A stretch of DNA of 64,000 nucleotides from Hyaloperonospora brassicae (GCA_947650285.1 CANTFL010001352.1:1-64000), one strand, 5' to 3'; shown: positions 19,778 to 32,049, numbered from the stretch's first letter. Notes: generated by a model not told the origin, from the sequence alone. Made by a program: numbers and translations.

Positions 19778-22077
19778 AGTGTGTGGCGTGTCCCGCGGAA
19801 TAATGTGCACGATCGGAGTTGCTCGACTCGAAAGTAGCTCGACAGAGGTTCGTGAGGTCTGGTCATACATGCGTCTTGATTGTAACTCACCTTGACCGGT
19901 TCGCGATGTATGGTTCCCGTCCATGCGGTTTTCTCCAAATATGGTCAACATCCATGAATCCGGGTTCGTGGTCATCGGCAAACAAACGCCTTCCAACTCG
20001 GGCAAAAGCTGAACGAAACCAGCATGTACGTACGTTTTACTTCGCGCAATCGATTGTATGGACATTTGTGTAGTTGTGGACTACACATACTCTCACCTGT
20101 ACGCTGTAGTACAGGTCGACCAGCTGAACGAACATGTAGACCGCATGATGGATATTGCGGAACTTACGTGTTTTTTACTTGCCCGTTTTTACTTGCGTGT
20201 AGATAGATCCTATCAAATGTAGGCAGTCCACAAGGATAGACCACAATACCGTGCATACTGCCAGATCGTGATGCGTAGGCACTCAGACGCACTTTGAGAT
20301 GCGACAGAATGAAAATGCTGTACTTTTCGTTCCGCTCGGTCATGAATATTGCATGGGATGTCAGCTCTATATTTCCTGGTCCGTCATGTAGCATACGTAT
20401 ACACGCTGTGCGCTCGAAGCTGAATTGTAATCACTGATTCAATGTTTGCGAAGGCAGATTGGCTCGATGCCTTTTTATTCTACATGCCGTGTCGTCAGTT
20501 GTAGATGCAGCAGCCGCTGCGATTGCCAAGCGGCGGTTCACATTATCGGACCGAATACGTGCAGGTTTGTGAACAGGTGCATGCAAGCTGGAGGAAACGA
20601 AGTACACGACGCAAGAATACGTTGATCTTGACGAGTCGGTCTTGCGACCGAAAACGCATGGCGCGCACCCGTTTGCTGTGAGTTCGAACCCCTTGCTGCG
20701 AGTTCGAATCCCCTTGCTGGTTTTGTTGATGGCATGGCAGCTGCTGTCGTAAAGGTGAACAACTCGTGCACTGTGCCAAATCTGTAAGAGATGAGAGGTG
20801 TGTCCGGTACCGGCGGACGCGCTCCTTGACGGCCTCACTCCGTGTTTTTCGAAAGAAGCCATCATCCTTCAAGGGCGAAATAGCGCTATAGCTGTGTGGA
20901 CTGTTCCTTGCGTCAGGGGACTGACTGTGGACCGGCTGGCAGGCTGAAGAGCGCGCTCAGTATCTTGGCCGAACATTTTCCTGTTGACGTGCGTTTCTTC
21001 GTTTGCTGTTCACTGCTGTCCGCTGCTCACATCGAATGGACGTGCGTGTGGTATACTTGGTTCTTCGCAGATGCATTGGGAAGACAGCGTAGTAGGCATC
21101 GACTGTTACGCGAATACGCTATAAATGCACATGTGATTCTACTTGTACCGTTGCAAAATTTACAGGACAAACAGCTGATTCCGTTGTAGAGTTCGTACCA
21201 CCAGCAGCAGCTGCTGCTATCATTACCACCGAAGTAGTCCGTAAAGACAACTCTGTGAGCTCCAAATTTTGAGCCTTGCGCTTGTCCGGTCGTTGACTCG
21301 GCAACTCATTTTACTCGCTGATGAAAAGCTGTCATAGCCATCACACTGTATCACTTCCGTAACGCAAGCAGGTGTTTTCAGCGTCGCCGAAGCGAAGTAT
21401 ATCGATGTATCGACGGACGAAACACAGCGACGGCGGCGCCGAAGCGTCACCCAGAAGCATCGTAGCTCTGTGTTTTGTTTTCTGTCGAAAGCTTTCATCA
21501 GCTCGAGGAGGGGTGGTTCTATCTCGTGACACCACACAGTTTGTTGCGATGTCTAGACGCACTACCATCGTAGTGTCACTGGTCGGGGCTTCGTTTTTCA
21601 GCCATTGTGGGCGACCCTGCTGGCATCTTCGGACCCCCCCCATCACTCAAAACGTGACGCGGATGCGTTCTGCTTTATCGGACGGTGCGTAGATGGCGAA
21701 GCAGTAGTTACTACAACCGTTTGAACAACGGTCGTTTGTTATGGTTACTGCTGGCTGCGCAGTAGCGTCCAGTTCGGACGGACGCAGCACACACAATCGC
21801 ACATTTATTTACGGCACCTTTGATTGCCGCAAACGAGGGGTGCTGGTTCGTGTGGCGATGGAAGGCAAGTTTTAGAGAGTCTGTCGGCTTCTGCATTCGC
21901 AGACGGGCTTGAATGACTAGGACGTCTGCAGACCAACGACTTCCAGCACTGCGACGATGATGGAACCTGCTGATCGAATCGAGAATAGCTCGAGAAAACC
22001 AAAGTCAGGTACCATTGTTCGCTATATTGCCAGCATAAGCTGCTTGACGTCAAGTAGCCGTCGAGGAGACGACCATC

Positions 22078-22813
22078 TCACTTGATCTGGACAAAGTCGT
22101 CGGAATCCAACTCGCCGCTGTCCGCGATGACCACCTCCTTCACGGGGGTGCCGTCGGCCGAGCCCGCGGCCTCCATGGCATCCAGCACGTTCATGCCCTT
22201 GATGACGCGTCCAAACACGACGTGGCGGTCGTCGAGCCACGAGGTCTTGACCGTGCAGATGAAGAACTGGCTGCCGTTCGTGTTTCTGCCCGAGTTCGCC
22301 ATGCTGAGCGTGCCCTTGCCCGTGTGTTTCCTGCCAGCCACACAATGGCACCCGTGAGCCCCCGTCCACCAACGCGTGCACCGATTCACAGAACAGTAGT
22401 AGTAGTAGTAGTAGTAGTAGTACAAGCCACAAAAGGACGTACAGAGTAAAGTTCTCGTCGTCGAACTTGTTGCCGTAGATGCTCTCGCCCCCGACGCCGC
22501 TCGAGTGCGTAAAGTCGCCGCCCTGCACCATAAACTGCGGGATGATGCGGTGGAAGACACTGCCTTTGTAGTGGAGCGGCTTCCCGCGCTCGCCGACGCC
22601 CTTCTCGCCCGTGCACAGCGCCCGAAAGTTCTCCGCCGTCTTGGGCACGACGTCGCCGTAGAGTCCCATGACGAGGCGCCCGACGAGCTCACCGTCGATC
22701 TCGACGTCAAAGTACACCTGGTGGGTGATCTGGGGCACGTCTGTGGGCTGCGCGACGAGCGCCAGCGCGGAGACGCACAGCGCCAGCAGTGAGAGCGTCT
22801 GGAGGGCCGTCAT
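22078..22813 (-). CDS. Secreted cyclophilin-type peptidyl-prolyl cis-trans isomerase (cyclophilin B-like)
   Basis: Two exons, 22443-22813 and 22078-22330, joined over a 112-bp GT-AG intron (22331-22442), give 207 aa. Residues 1-22 are a signal peptide ([20 protein letters not shown]), so it acts in the secretory pathway or outside the cell. A complete cyclophilin domain follows (about 32-200). Active-site residues align with R89 (FHRIIPQF), F94, Q97 (VQGGDF), Q145/F147 (GSQFFICT), W155 and H160, so isomerase activity is expected. The C-terminus ends QIK with no KDEL-type retention signal. The splice restores the conserved [14 protein letters not shown] region, which supports the intron. Longer upstream reading (to 23020) lacks homology and is ignored. 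The stop lies about 235 bp from the array end. Confidence 0.93.
22396..22421. repeat. (AGT)n microsatellite inside the cyclophilin intron
   Basis: About nine AGT units in the intron's 5' half (TAC repeats on the coding strand), 20-45 nt after the donor site. Likely length-variable; no coding effect expected. Confidence 0.85.
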
Positions 22814-23690
22814 GGGAGGAGCTCTGGCAGTGCGTCGTCTGTCGCCGGCGAATGGATCTCGAGCCGCGGCGTCGGGTCGGGCGCGGCGTAAAAAGGTAAT
22901 TACGCGACCACAAACGCTCGCGTTGCGTCGGGTGGTCGCTCTTCGGGACAAAGTCCGAAACCTCGAGCCAAAAGGCGATTCGTGACGTGGCAGCAGCAGA
23001 GACGTTTCGTTTGGATGCACTGCTGAGCTTCGTCGCCTGTGCTTGTTATTGTGCTGTTACGCAAGATGGGGAGAGTGCGTTAAAAGTTGGCCGACCACTC
23101 TCGGCTGGTGGTTTAGCCACAGTCGGTTTAAATAAAAAGTGGATAAAATTGAGCGTAAAAACATTGTTTCTAGGACTTTAAACGATACCACTTCTACTTT
23201 TAATCACGGCATCTTCTCGACTTGTAAAGTCCGACATCTCCTTTTGAGCGCAGTGTGCAACGATTCAATTGCACGGAAAGTGAGATGTAGTTCGTCTTGG
23301 CCCAGACTGAGGAAGGTGAAGTGGCGTCGATGACCGCAAGACTGTAGCCCAGCTCACGTCGTGCAGCTTCGCTTGTAGCACGCACGCAGCTTACAGACAG
23401 GATAGAGCATGTGCAGTTTTTTTATACACGACTCCACTACCTGTACAACGTGTAACGGGGTTACACGTCGCCTGATAGTCTACAATAGGTGTGGTGCACA
23501 CAAGATATGGGTCCCTTTTAAATTGATATTCGAACACAGTATCAATTGTTGAAGACCGATGTCTGTCAATTATTGATTACGAGATCTTTTATGAGGTTTA
23601 TTTGAGACAATAGCGAGTAGGTAATTACGTTGTTCTAAGGTGTTCAGTTAGCTAAAAAGAAGAAATAAAATTCATCTCCCATTTTAAATC
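22814..23690. other. Cyclophilin 5' flank and intergenic DNA
   Basis: On the minus strand GATCCATTCGCC (about 22849-22860) is a partial Inr-like match about 40 bp before the ATG. No convincing gene otherwise; AT content rises sharply beyond about 23.1 kb. Confidence 0.35.
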
Positions 23691-25186
23691 AAATCCAGAA
23701 ACCAGCAGTAGATTTGTGCAAAAGTCCTGAAACCAGCACCAGTTCTGAGACGAGCCAACATAGAACACAATTGATGTGATCACACTATTTAATATTGAGG
23801 ACCACTCAATTTATTTGTGTGGTGTACTGGTAAAGTAAGAATTATGTAGAAACATAAATTAATACACTACGGTTTCTAATAAAATGACGATGATTGATAT
23901 GAAAGAGAATACGGTACCAATGTATTGTCGAAGGGACACATTTTCCAGACGGGCGCTGCTTCAACTGTGTTTATACAGGACAACTGTAATAATGAAAATC
24001 GACAGTGCAAGGTCAAGAGGTGTAGTGGTGAACCAAAACGTATGTGTGCCCACAAGACGGGTGCCCGTGGGGCGTCAGCATTTGTGATGAATACAGTGAT
24101 GTCCGACAAAGCTATAGACGAATGCCACTCGCGTGGGTCGATTGCATTCATACTCAATTAAACATGCTATGCATTGCTTTTGTAATGAATGAATACAACA
24201 ACAAAAATTGCCGTGACGTTGCTTCAAAAATGCTTGCTAAATATCTTAATTTGTTGACCATCATCGCTTTCATGTACAGGGAAAACATACTTAAAACATC
24301 ACGAGTGCAAAATACCGGCTGTACAATGACACTTCCCTCTTTATTCACTAGCGGGTATCCCTTGCTTTAATCATGAGCATCTTAGACGTTTTAGCACGTA
24401 CATTGCGGATCGACCCTTCCGTCTGAGCTCGGTGCTCACTTATTGCGCCGTCATTAAGTAATTTAAACGCCTTCCCCTTGTTTCGCGACTTGATCAGCCC
24501 TTCTATCCGATACCTAGTGGCAAAAAAAGAGCAACGACGTCGGTACCACGTCAAACGTACATCCGGACTGGCGCCGACTGATCGTGATCGACCTGCAAAG
24601 TATCAAATGAGAGTTTAACGATCTTGACAACGTCCAACCTATTACACGTTGTAGGCATGGAACAAACAGCAATAAACAGCACATCAAATTGTGGTTAAAC
24701 GAATATAATTGCGGAGATCGTCGACCTTCGTACCTACGCACAGTCTGGTGGGTTGTCTACAGTCTGCTGATCACGCGCTGCGTCCCCTCCTCTGTCACGT
24801 GCATAGAAACAAACATAAACTCAGCAACCTCTTCTAATAGAACGTGCAGATGAATTACTATTTAGTACCTTCTCAGCGCATGGCTTGCTTCCAGCAAGGA
24901 TGATATTGCAATAGTAAGCAGCGCAGAGGCCTTTGACCTTATTCGCAGGCGCTCGTGGGTCGCAAAATAAACAATGAGTCGTCCGTTTGCCAAATAAAGT
25001 CTGCCCAATGAGATCAAACCAACAATTTCTTAAAAATGGAAAGCCTCGTTACCAACCACGCAGTTTCAATAACTGAGGCAGTTATGAATGGTGTGGTCCA
25101 CATCAACTGTGCTCTATGTTGGCTCGTCTCAGAACTAGTGCTGATTCAAGACTTTTGCGCAAATCTACTGCTGGTTTCGGGATTTG
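23691..25186. repeat. 1.5 kb structure with ~88-bp inverted ends (possible non-autonomous DNA transposon)
   Basis: 23691-23778 and 25099-25186 are imperfect reverse complements (roughly 88-90% identical; shared blocks include ACCAGCAGTAGATTTG and TTCTGAGACGAGCCAACATA). The interior has no recognised transposase. A 78-codon plus ORF (23925-24161) with a Cys/Lys-rich stretch looks somewhat coding-like but is unidentified. No target duplication was found. Confidence 0.55.
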
Positions 25187-25329
25187 CTCCCCATTTTGAT
25201 CCGATAGACACGTGCCTCTTTATGGCGTCTTGTGATCGTGGAGGAGATAAAAACGCCTTGTTAAGGCAGCTACTTCTTGTGCACTCTGTGCGTCAATTCT
25301 CTGAATCGTTTGGTCCCCCTGGAACAGGG

Positions 25330-25425
25330 ACCGTAACCTCTCTGAGCTTGTTGACTCTTTGAGTCGGGTTCTTTAAACCAAACCTTAGCTCTCTGAGCTG
25401 TTAACTCTTCGAGTAGGGTTCAATA
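25330..25425. repeat. Short direct repeat pair
   Basis: Two ~35-bp copies of CTCTCTGAGCT-GTT-ACTCTT-GAGT-GGGTTC at 25336-25371 and 25389-25422, with a few mismatches. No gene in the surrounding 25.2-25.87 kb. Confidence 0.6.
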
Positions 25426-26479
25426 ACAAAGTTGCTCGTAGATCGTTAACTTTTACTCTGACTTAGGGAGCTGTGTAGATCCGCTACCCAACGCCCACAA
25501 AGAGTGGTCAAATTGGCGCTGCAGCTATATAGCGACTGGACAACTCCACATCGCTGGCAAGATCGTGAAAAACGAACGCTCCTTGTTACATACAGTCTTA
25601 TTCGAGATCCATTCTTGATGATCCATAGCGTGGCTAGAGGCCGTCAATACAAACGATTACGGATCAGCCGGTAGCCTAATTTTATCTATTAGACGCGCGT
25701 CGAACGGCTCGCAGTCGATTAGACAGGCTGAGACTAGACACTGGTAACGCATGGAGTTGCACGCTTTTTAAGTATGCGACAGAGTTCTATAGTTTATATG
25801 AAGCTCTTTTTCTTGTTCATCATACTATCGGTATAGCTACTGTGCGATCAATTATAGCTGAAGGTACAAATACAGTAGTCCCTTCAATAAGTTATGGGTT
25901 TGGTGGACCACAATCACCATATAATTAGCAGATGTTATGACTTATAAAATTTTGTGCATCATACACAAGGAGAAATAATAAATTGAGCGATCAAAAAAGC
26001 GGAGCTGGTCACCCGAACCAGCCCCCCCCCACTTTAATTAAGTCAAAACCAAAATCCATACCTCAGGCTCTCACTGCTGCGAAGAAACAAAATTCTCAGG
26101 CTTTTGGCTAGTTTGCTACCTTATTTACGGCCTGAGACGCACCCATAGCTTATTTTGTCAAAGCTAACTATTGCTACACAGGTAATACCATACAAAAAAG
26201 CGTTTTCTTCATATCTTACCTGTTGGTGTGAAATCTGAGCAGTATAAAATGTCGCAGATACGTCTAAACAGTGGACAATGTCTGCAAATATGCATACACA
26301 AGGATGAGAACCCAGATTTATCTCAGATGGCACTGGAAATTTGGGCTACGGTGGAGTTGATCCTAGTCAAAACGCTGTGACAGGCATCAATCAGCAAGAT
26401 TTTTCGATAACGGTCTACTCTGGAGAATATGGATTCAAGCAGCTTCAATGCAAAGCGACAGCGACTGGTTTAACATTAC

Positions 26480-28190
26480 ATACTGAAAGAAGCTGTGCAT
26501 CTTTATGTCCTGCAATGTCAACACCGCGGAGTGATCATCACCGGGGATATCATCTGTGCGAAGGCTCATCGGCTTTCTCAATTGCTTGGTTTTCCTGACG
26601 ACGTCATCACATTCTCGCACGGATGGCTGTATAAATACCAGCAACGTCACAAGCTCCACGCTATCACGATTTAGAATGTAAGCGGCTCTGTGGGCGTGGA
26701 ATATATGAATAAATCCCTGCCTAGTGTAAAGAAGGTCATCGTAGAGTACGCGCTGTGTGGTGTTTACAACATGGATGAAACCGGTAAAGTTTGTTTGTTA
26801 TATTCTAATTGGAACGAGTCTGACAAAACTAATTTGCACGACTATACTGCAGCATGACATTTGACAGGACTGTTGCACAGCAAGAAATTGAAGGACACAA
26901 AAAAGACAAGGCGCGTATATTGCAGAATGCTTGTTGCCATAAAATTACACAGGGGTATGCACTGACATCCTATGCAGTCGAAGGGGTGGTTCCCTGGGGT
27001 TGTGGTGCAGTAGGCTAATCTATAAGATGATGACTGCCGGTTCAATCCCCCCACTGTGTACAATAATCCCTGAGGGTGACAATCGCAGTACGAATCCCAC
27101 AGTAGCTGAAAAAACCTGCCACTCCCGCTCAAAAATCATTTTTGGAATATACCGGGTATAGTGGGTCGTTCGCGTACCCGAGAATACCTCACCAAATCAA
27201 CCAACCAACCAACATCCTATGCAGTCGCGGATTCCAATATTGCTCACTGCAAATGCTGATGGCTCTGACAAGCTGCAGCTTTTCTTGATCGAGGAAGTTA
27301 AGAATCCCCGCTGCTTCAAAAAGAAATTTTGTCAAGCCAATGGATGTCGATATCGCAACAACACAAAGGCTTAGATGACGGGCAAGTGCTTCCAGGTATG
27401 ACTTGGAAATCTGGACAAAACAATGAAGGTGCATAGCCATTTGAAAAGGAAAACTTATTATTCCAATATCGTATTGTTATAGATCAACAGTAGAAGTACC
27501 CTTCTATTGATTGGCAATGCTCTGTCGCATATTACAAATGATCCTGCGTTTACTTTAGTCAAGTTTATCTCCTTTTGCCACGTGCGACCTCCATGAATCA
27601 GACTATGGATGCTGGCGTCATCGCAGCGTTAAAGGGGCGGTATCGCCGTTACCATATGCAGAATGCGGTCGACTGTGACGAGCGTAGGAAGGGATTTGAC
27701 ATCTACAAGTCGACCAACTCACTGCCATGCGCTAGTCGGTGGCTGCCTGGAACGAGATTTCAAGCACTACCATTGCCAACTGCTTCAGCCACACGAATCT
27801 TTTTCTACTTAATTTGCCATTTCAAGTGAAGTGGAGGTAAATAGGCGTATAGTTGTCGCAACGGAGGAAGAGGAGAAATAAAGGGAGCTAGAGCAAGATC
27901 TGATGGCACAGCTCAAGAAGCTGCGTGTCCGAGATCCCATGAAGATTTCGGAGCTTCTCGATTCCATCGAGGAGGATTAGACTGATCAGCCTAAGCTAAC
28001 CGACAACAATATTCTATAAAAGATTTTAGAAGCAGATGATGATGAGGAAAACAGTGAAGATGCAGCACTTGTCGCAGAAACATTTACCAGCCCCGAGAAG
28101 ATTAACCTCTTTTGTGATGCCTGCTCCCTGCTCGACGCATTTCAGAAAGGTCGCCAAGCTGTTATGAAGTCAACTCAGCCCTCAATCTAA
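26480..28190 (+). pseudogene. Pogo/Tigger transposase pseudogene (CENP-B HTH + DDE), interrupted by a SINE
   Basis: Reading mostly in one frame with scattered stops: a CENP-B-type helix-turn-helix region (…ITGDIICAKAHRL… then FPDDVITFSHGWLYKYQQRH), the first catalytic Asp in YNMDETGK (Asp codon 26774-26776), then after the SINE ADGSDKLQLFLI and NPRCFKKK, a QTMDAGVIAALKGRYRR motif (about 27600-27640) corresponding to the P-C-D-AGI-AFK region, and an acidic C-terminal helix (about 28040-28180). The family and order are clear; stops, frameshifts and the insertion make it non-functional. Confidence 0.8.
26965..27227 (+). mobile_element. tRNA-derived SINE with 16-bp target duplication
   Basis: Body 26981-27211 (231 bp) flanked by perfect ACATCCTATGCAGTCG repeats at 26965-26980 and 27212-27227. 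The 5' part has Pol III promoter boxes: A box TGGTGCAGTAGG at 27003-27014 and B box GGTTCAATCCCC at 27039-27050, 36 bp apart as in tRNA genes. The 3' end is a short simple repeat (CAACCAACCAAC). A diverged second copy lies at 46944-47144. The long duplication implies LINE-type target-primed integration, so a partner LINE should exist elsewhere in the genome. Confidence 0.9.
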
Positions 28191-28650
28191 TCTTCGCAAC
28201 ACTCCCACAACCCGAACCACCCTCGACATGTGGTTTAAGTAGTAATTTCCCTGTATAATATATAAAGGAGTGCTCATTTTACGGTTATATTGCCCTATTT
28301 GATCATACCTTAAAACTTATAACTTAGAGGCCATAAAACGAGGGCCGTGAACGCGGAAATCGATAAACTACTAGAGATTATAACTTATCGAGTGAAAACT
28401 TATCGGATAAAAAGGCTTAATGGACAGAAGCTATCGCTTTTTCACTGACGCTGGAATCGTGATGATAATAGGCAACAATCTCTTTAAGAGGAGACATATG
28501 AAGATACACACAAATTTATATTAATGTTAAGAAATTTTTTTATAATCATTAATGGACATGCAACATGCCTAGCCATAATGGATTCTAAAAACGGATTAGG
28601 CCATAATCTACATCAACATAAGATTTATTTATGTCAATATAACTTCGGCT

Positions 28651-30697
28651 TATTAAATTCTCGAACACTACGTTTCTGTGCTAGACTCCGCAACTTCTGA
28701 TAAACAATTGATTAATGCCAGCATATCGAATAACAAAAGAGTCTAATAAATAATGGAACAGCACGATGGGCCCTTAGCAGATCGATAGGTGGTGTTTGTA
28801 TCGGGATGTAGTGAAGATAGTTTAAAGGTGTTTAAAACAGATGTAGGTACGAGCTTGGACATACCGAATGAAGTTCTCTTTTTACCTGTGAAAACTCGTG
28901 TCATCGTGTCTTGATTTGCTTTTTCTGCACGTACATGTACGTTAAAGTTCAAGACTTATACATACATGTCATTTCGGGCCACTATACGACATGCAGTATA
29001 AGCTCTCTCGATCCGTCATATCCTCTAGCATTTGGTGGTTTATCTTACGATTACGGGTTCATCCACCATGGAACTAGTAAGTGAGATCAGCGCTTACGAC
29101 AACGTTTAAATACTTTTCCATAAGGTCGATATTGAAGGGGGTATGGTACAACGAATGAGAACGATCGGGGGTATCCCGGACATAATGTTTTGTAATTTGT
29201 CCCAAGAAGACGCGAAACATTCCTCAATCGACAACTTCATGCAGAATACATGACGCGGCTGACGCAATAGTAACTTAGATGTATCAGCAAGTTCGATCAA
29301 TGGTATGGGCTGTTATGAATGCGAGATATTTATAAAGTTTGCAACCGACGCATATTCGTCAGATTTTCTGGTAGCTTAAGATATCAAATCCACAACCTCA
29401 AGATAGTCGATGGAGATTTCTGAATAAGATTACCCATTTAGCTTAACGGCGACATTCAATCGTCGCCATGGAAGATGCGATGGAATCGAAGTTCCACATA
29501 TCCAATCACGTGCCAAATCCTGGACCTTAGGTATTAGGCTCCACGACGTGTGCGCATTTGTATCATACAATATCTCCAATACAAGACTCCGACAATCGTT
29601 CGTATCGCCGCGTGCTAAACGAAGGTTCATGCAAAGTAGTTCTACTCGAAGTACGGTAAGTTTTATAACCGCATACCCGGTCATCACACGATACCTCTTG
29701 ATTCATATTTTGTGAACGGTCTTGAAGAGGAAGCAAAGATTGCTAGGATCATTAGGAATCATGCGGATCGACCTAATAGTACACGCATGTTTCGGTTGGA
29801 TGTAGAGGCACCGTACCAATCGATCTTCAGGGTAAAGAAGTTGAATCAAGCCTGAAACTATATAAATTCAATTTAGCTTTCTCGATCGACTGAAACGACA
29901 AAAAATCGGACTTCTAATTTTCATGAACTATTCCATGGTGCGAGAGATACCTTTATATTATGGTAAAGCGATCGCAATGGCGCAATCGCAGTCAGAAGGG
30001 TAAAAATATGCTTCTGAGCGCAGTTTTCCGCTTCCAAGGTCGTAAAGAGTGATCCGAGAGATCGATCATCCACTAACATGGGACATGGACGAGATTTTAC
30101 TTAATCGTAATGATATGGAAGCACAAAATCGGAACAAGTCGACATCGCTCGTTGGGTTTCATTACGGATAGTAGGAGCCGTATTAAAGATAACAATGATG
30201 AATGCGAAAGCATTTATTTCAGCAAGCCAATATTTATCACCGCTTCCGAATGATATTCGTCAGGGAAAGTTTGATTTTAATGAAACTTTGTAAAGAAAAT
30301 AAAAAATGCCCCATTTAATCACGAAAATAAAAAAGTGCCCCAGATAATTGGAATACAAAAATCCCCCACGTCCTAGTATTATCAAGTTAATGTGGCACAA
30401 ATAAAATCAAATGTCCTTAATCATTTTTGTTTTCCTTTCACGGCCGTTACCAACCCCCTCCCGGTTCGGGAATCCGCGGAGAGGTTTCTGTCTCGGACGT
30501 GTTGCGCTTGCAGACACCAGTTGCAGAACCCCCTCCGCGGCCCGGCCCTAAACAGGGCGGGGGTTGGTCACGGCCATCACCAGTCGGTCTGTGCTACTGT
30601 TGTTGATACTGATGTGATTGCTTTTGTTATTGTTCTTTCAGTAGCTATTGTTGATGTTGTTGCAGCCCTGGTGATGCTAATGCTGTCGCTGCTGCTG
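28651..30697 (+). repeat. Left 2,047-bp inverted arm
   Basis: AT-rich, no convincing gene. It contains a GC-rich mini-palindrome at 30442-30575 and ends in a GCTGCTG/TTGTTG-rich tract. Confidence 0.95.
30442..30575. repeat. 134-bp GC-rich imperfect palindrome inside the left arm
   Basis: It begins GGCCGTTACCAACCCC and ends with the reverse complement of GGCCGTGACCAACCCC, with a CCGCGG pair further in; GC content is far above the surrounding DNA. It looks like a MITE-like or hairpin insertion present before the arms were copied. The mirror copy is at 34122-34255. Confidence 0.65.
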
Positions 30698-32049
30698 ATA
30701 TTGAAGGTGCTGGGGTTGCTGTTGATGTTTTTGACATGTAGGATTTCATTTTTCATTTCAGCTTCTAAATATTAGTACCTTCAACCTCGTCATTTTATAA
30801 ATAAAACATAATGAATTTAGTATTTCTTTATATCTTATTAATGACTTCAATGTCTGCAGACTTCTTCGTATGCCTGCATTTTTCAGGGAGGAAACGTACG
30901 ATGATGCCGTAAGTGCATTCGTCTAAATTTTTTGTGTGTTAATTGAACGACGACGGGTTTAGATAAGTTTTTGGCATGTTTTTGTGGTTTGGCAGGGTAT
31001 GTAAATTTGTCAAATCAATATCGTTTGCTCGGATTATAAAAATTGGATGTGCTATCTGAACTTGCTGCACGCTCAAATCTTTTTACAAGACAAAGTTGTC
31101 TTTATATCAATACTACAACCGGATATATTGGCGTATACAGTGCTGATGATAATAACGCCAGCGCTGATATGAGGATTCAACGGTGCTTATCGATAATAAC
31201 TTAAAATTACAACAAGTTGCACGCAGAATTTAAAATGGAATGACAAGACTTAGAATACATTTAATTAGGTCTAAGTGCAGAATCACTTCAGCATATTGGC
31301 ATAGGTTTACGCCACAGTAAGATTATGCCATAATGAGTATGCATTGAAATGAAATTCTTATATATATAGAGAAGACAATTCTGTATGGGACGAAAAACTT
31401 CTGTTCTGTATACTTTATGCAGTTAGGACACTAAGACAGTGAATAGTGCTCAATTCGTCGTATAAGTTCAGCGGATATTGCCAAATCGGTTGCAAATACC
31501 ACATTTTTCTGGTTTAACGCTTGTCGATATTCTCTGTCGCTTGTTGCGAAGAATTCGTTTTATTCTTTAAAACGCCCTCGTTTCTTGACGATGTAGCATG
31601 GCTACGCCGGTTGTAAAAAAACTTTGACCACGATCGGTCATATCTTAGTTTCGGTTTTATTAGAATAAGCATCTATAAACGTCGACAATTTCTATGAGTC
31701 GTGATAATATTCGATCATGGTTGCCATTTTACAAGATTGATTTAGTGCAAATAGTGCATACACGCAAGGCGAGCCAACGTCGTCAAAGTAACCGCACGAG
31801 CATCGCATAACTTTATCGAAATTTTAGGCCGAAAACTTTGCTGTGAGGTTTTTCACTCCTGTTCGAATTGCGACGATAAAGCATGATTGCGAGTATTCAT
31901 TATTGTCACTTAGATAATCGCAAACCATCAATTTGTCCTCTTTGCGAGATGCATATGGAGTCAGTACTTCCCACCGTCTTACTTTTTTGTGAAATTTCAG
32001 CCTACTTGCAAGCTATGTAGCGCTCAATCTCCAGTAAACGGATTCTTAT

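Larger units (their letters stand above)
18632..21823. repeat. Array unit 6
   Basis: 3192 bp, the shortest full unit: the ~60-bp internal repeat is present once (about 20926-20960), and a 21-bp tandem duplication (TTGCTGYGAGTTCGAAYCCCC type) was added at about 20679-20710. Confidence 0.93.
1..21842. repeat. Tandem array of ~3.2 kb units carrying a secreted glycine-rich protein gene
   Basis: Units begin at the shared motif TTGCCGCAAACGAGGGGTG at 1, 941, 8970, 12186, 15410 and 18632; a last 19-bp stub lies at 21824-21842, where homology stops and unique DNA begins. Full unit lengths are 3216, 3224, 3222 and 3192 bp. The 941 unit is the same length plus a Copia insertion, and the first is only 940 bp. 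Copies differ by scattered single bases, homopolymer lengths and copy number of one internal ~60-bp repeat (for example two copies at 8024-8102, one at 20926-20960). The last unit also carries an extra 21-bp duplication around 20679-20710. Such similarity implies recent unequal crossing-over or gene conversion. Confidence 0.95.
25873..28440 (+). mobile_element. Decayed pogo/Tigger-type (Tc1/mariner superfamily) DNA transposon
   Basis: A pogo-like terminus, TA|CAGTAGTCCCTTCAATAAGTTAT, begins at 25873; the transposase pseudogene occupies 26480-28190. The right terminus is degraded: related ATAACTTATCGAG-type sequence occurs near 28380-28410, so the right border is approximate. Confidence 0.6.

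Noticed and set aside
20679..20710. GAGTTCGAATCCCC in the array resembles a tRNA B box
   Set aside because: No A box at tRNA spacing and no cloverleaf pairing around it.
22814..23020. 332-codon ORF extending the cyclophilin upstream and through the intron
   Set aside because: The upstream part has no cyclophilin homology, and reading through the intron destroys the conserved [12 protein letters not shown] region; the two-exon model restores it.
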